Of a DNA stretch of 6,584 nt, positions 6,075 through 6,584 are shown piece by piece. Made by a program: the position numbers and the translations under genes. This DNA comes from Chloroflexota bacterium (GTDB lineage: Bacteria; Chloroflexota; Anaerolineae; DTPP01): the NCBI GenBank assembly GCA_012514615.1, contig JAAYZY010000312.1, positions 1-6,584 on the forward strand, given 5' to 3'. Numbering within the stretch: the stretch's first letter is position 1; the number at the start of each line of letters is the position of its first letter. The notes beneath the pieces are model-generated. The model worked only from the letters and a program-made list of their open reading frames with translations, was not told where the DNA came from and made no database searches.

Positions 6075-6584
6075 GGGTTCTGCCGACGAACTGCGGGCGG
6101 CGCTGGCCGCCAGCCAAGCCATCGAGCGGATGCTGCAGGCCGACGGCCAAGGCCAGGCGACCGCCGCCCTGGCCGACCTGAGGCTGGCGGTGGATGGCCT
6201 GCTGACCCTGCGGGCCGGCTACAGCCCCCCACCGCCAGCCCTGGTGGAGCGGGTGCGCAGCCGCCAGGCTGCCCCCCAGGCGCCGCCCCGCCATCGGCTC
6301 TGGCAGGCAGCCTGGCGGCCTGTAGCGGCCCTGGCGCTGACGTCGGTGCTGACCACGGCCATCTTCCTCACCGGGCCTGGCGAGCAGGCCCTGGCCGCCT
6401 TGCGAGCCATCTTCCGCGTGGGCACCGTGCAGGTGCAGGTAGCGCCAGAGGCCGCCATCTCCCCCACGCCGGGCCAGCGGGCTTACCCCAGCACGGCGGC
6501 CACCGAGCCGCTGGCCGACCTGGCCGCGGCGCAGGCATTGGTGAGCTTCCCCCTGTGGCAGGTGGGCTATCTGCCTGCTGGGTA
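6052..6584 (+). CDS. Membrane-anchored anti-sigma-like protein with start of a DUF4367-type domain (runs off right edge)
   Basis: The visible 177 residues look like the cognate anti-sigma factor of the upstream ECF sigma. Counting from the ATG at 6052: a cytoplasmic N-terminus (about 1-85) that is Ala/Leu-rich and helical, a Pro-rich stretch (SPPPPAL, about 58-64), one membrane segment (about 88-107, PVAALALTSVLTTAIFL), then an extracytoplasmic part with a Pro/Thr-rich linker (about 132-153). The final residues, ALVSFPLWQVGYLPAG, match the opening of DUF4367-type domains (ALV-F-hydrophobic-YLP-GY) found in bacterial envelope-sensing proteins. The classical zinc-binding HxxxCxxC motif of ZAS anti-sigma factors is absent; the visible region contains no cysteine. 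The gene overlaps the sigma gene by 23 bases, implying translational coupling. Start at 6052 is preferred for GGCGGA at 6040-6045 with a 6-base spacer; ATG at 6058 is in frame and also possible. The C-terminus is outside the window. Role as anti-sigma is inferred from position and topology. Confidence 0.83.
   Translation, partial: MKMHAGVEGSADELRAALAASQAIERMLQADGQGQATAALADLRLAVDGLLTLRAGYSPPPPALVERVRSRQAAPQAPPRHRLWQAAWRPVAALALTSVLTTAIFLTGPGEQALAALRAIFRVGTVQVQVAPEAAISPTPGQRAYPSTAATEPLADLAAAQALVSFPLWQVGYLPAG

Noticed and set aside
1..6584. Mobile element, CRISPR array, tRNA or phage genes
   Set aside because: No transposase or integrase motifs, no terminal or regularly spaced repeats and no tRNA-like cloverleaf were seen; coding density and base composition look even across the window.

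Overview
This is a GC-rich window that reads as chromosomal DNA of a member of the Chloroflexota, probably an Anaerolineae/Caldilineae-like lineage. The main reason is the 1,471-residue membrane protein whose C-terminal half carries the DUF2298 / 'Chlor_Arch_YYY' motifs, a family known mainly from Chloroflexota and archaea. The ECF sigma factor paired with a DUF4367-like anti-sigma protein fits the same group. The class-level guess is inference. No mobile element, CRISPR array, tRNA or rRNA is visible.

Layout. Minus strand, 1-794: a two-gene unit transcribed leftward. It starts with a 136-residue hydrophilic, helix-rich protein of unknown function (794-384), followed 29 bases later by the first 118 codons of ilvD, dihydroxy-acid dehydratase (354 to the left edge). 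Both have textbook Shine-Dalgarno sites. A 217-base divergent intergenic region (795-1011) follows. It holds a strong extended -10 promoter facing right, a small inverted repeat on its -35 region, and a weaker promoter candidate facing left.

Plus strand, 1012-5427: one very large gene for a polytopic membrane protein. Its N-terminal half looks like a GT39-type (PMT/ArnT-like) GT-C glycosyltransferase and its C-terminal half is DUF2298. Each half appears to have the order acidic loop, membrane bundle, C-terminal extracytoplasmic domain, so the protein looks like two GT-C modules in tandem.

Plus strand, 5538-6584: after a 110-base gap without an obvious terminator comes an ECF-type sigma factor with a TTG start. 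It overlaps by 23 bases a membrane-anchored anti-sigma-like protein that runs off the right edge. The gap ends in a potential 13-bp RNA hairpin that would bury the sigma gene's Shine-Dalgarno site.

How the genes may work together: the sigma/anti-sigma pair is a standard transmembrane signalling unit, and its position just downstream of an envelope glycosyltransferase-like gene suggests, but does not prove, a link to envelope glycan synthesis or stress. The ilvD unit is a separate, divergently transcribed metabolic operon for branched-chain amino acids. I see no evidence for an entirely new system. The least explained elements are the double GT-C protein and the structured leader of the sigma gene.
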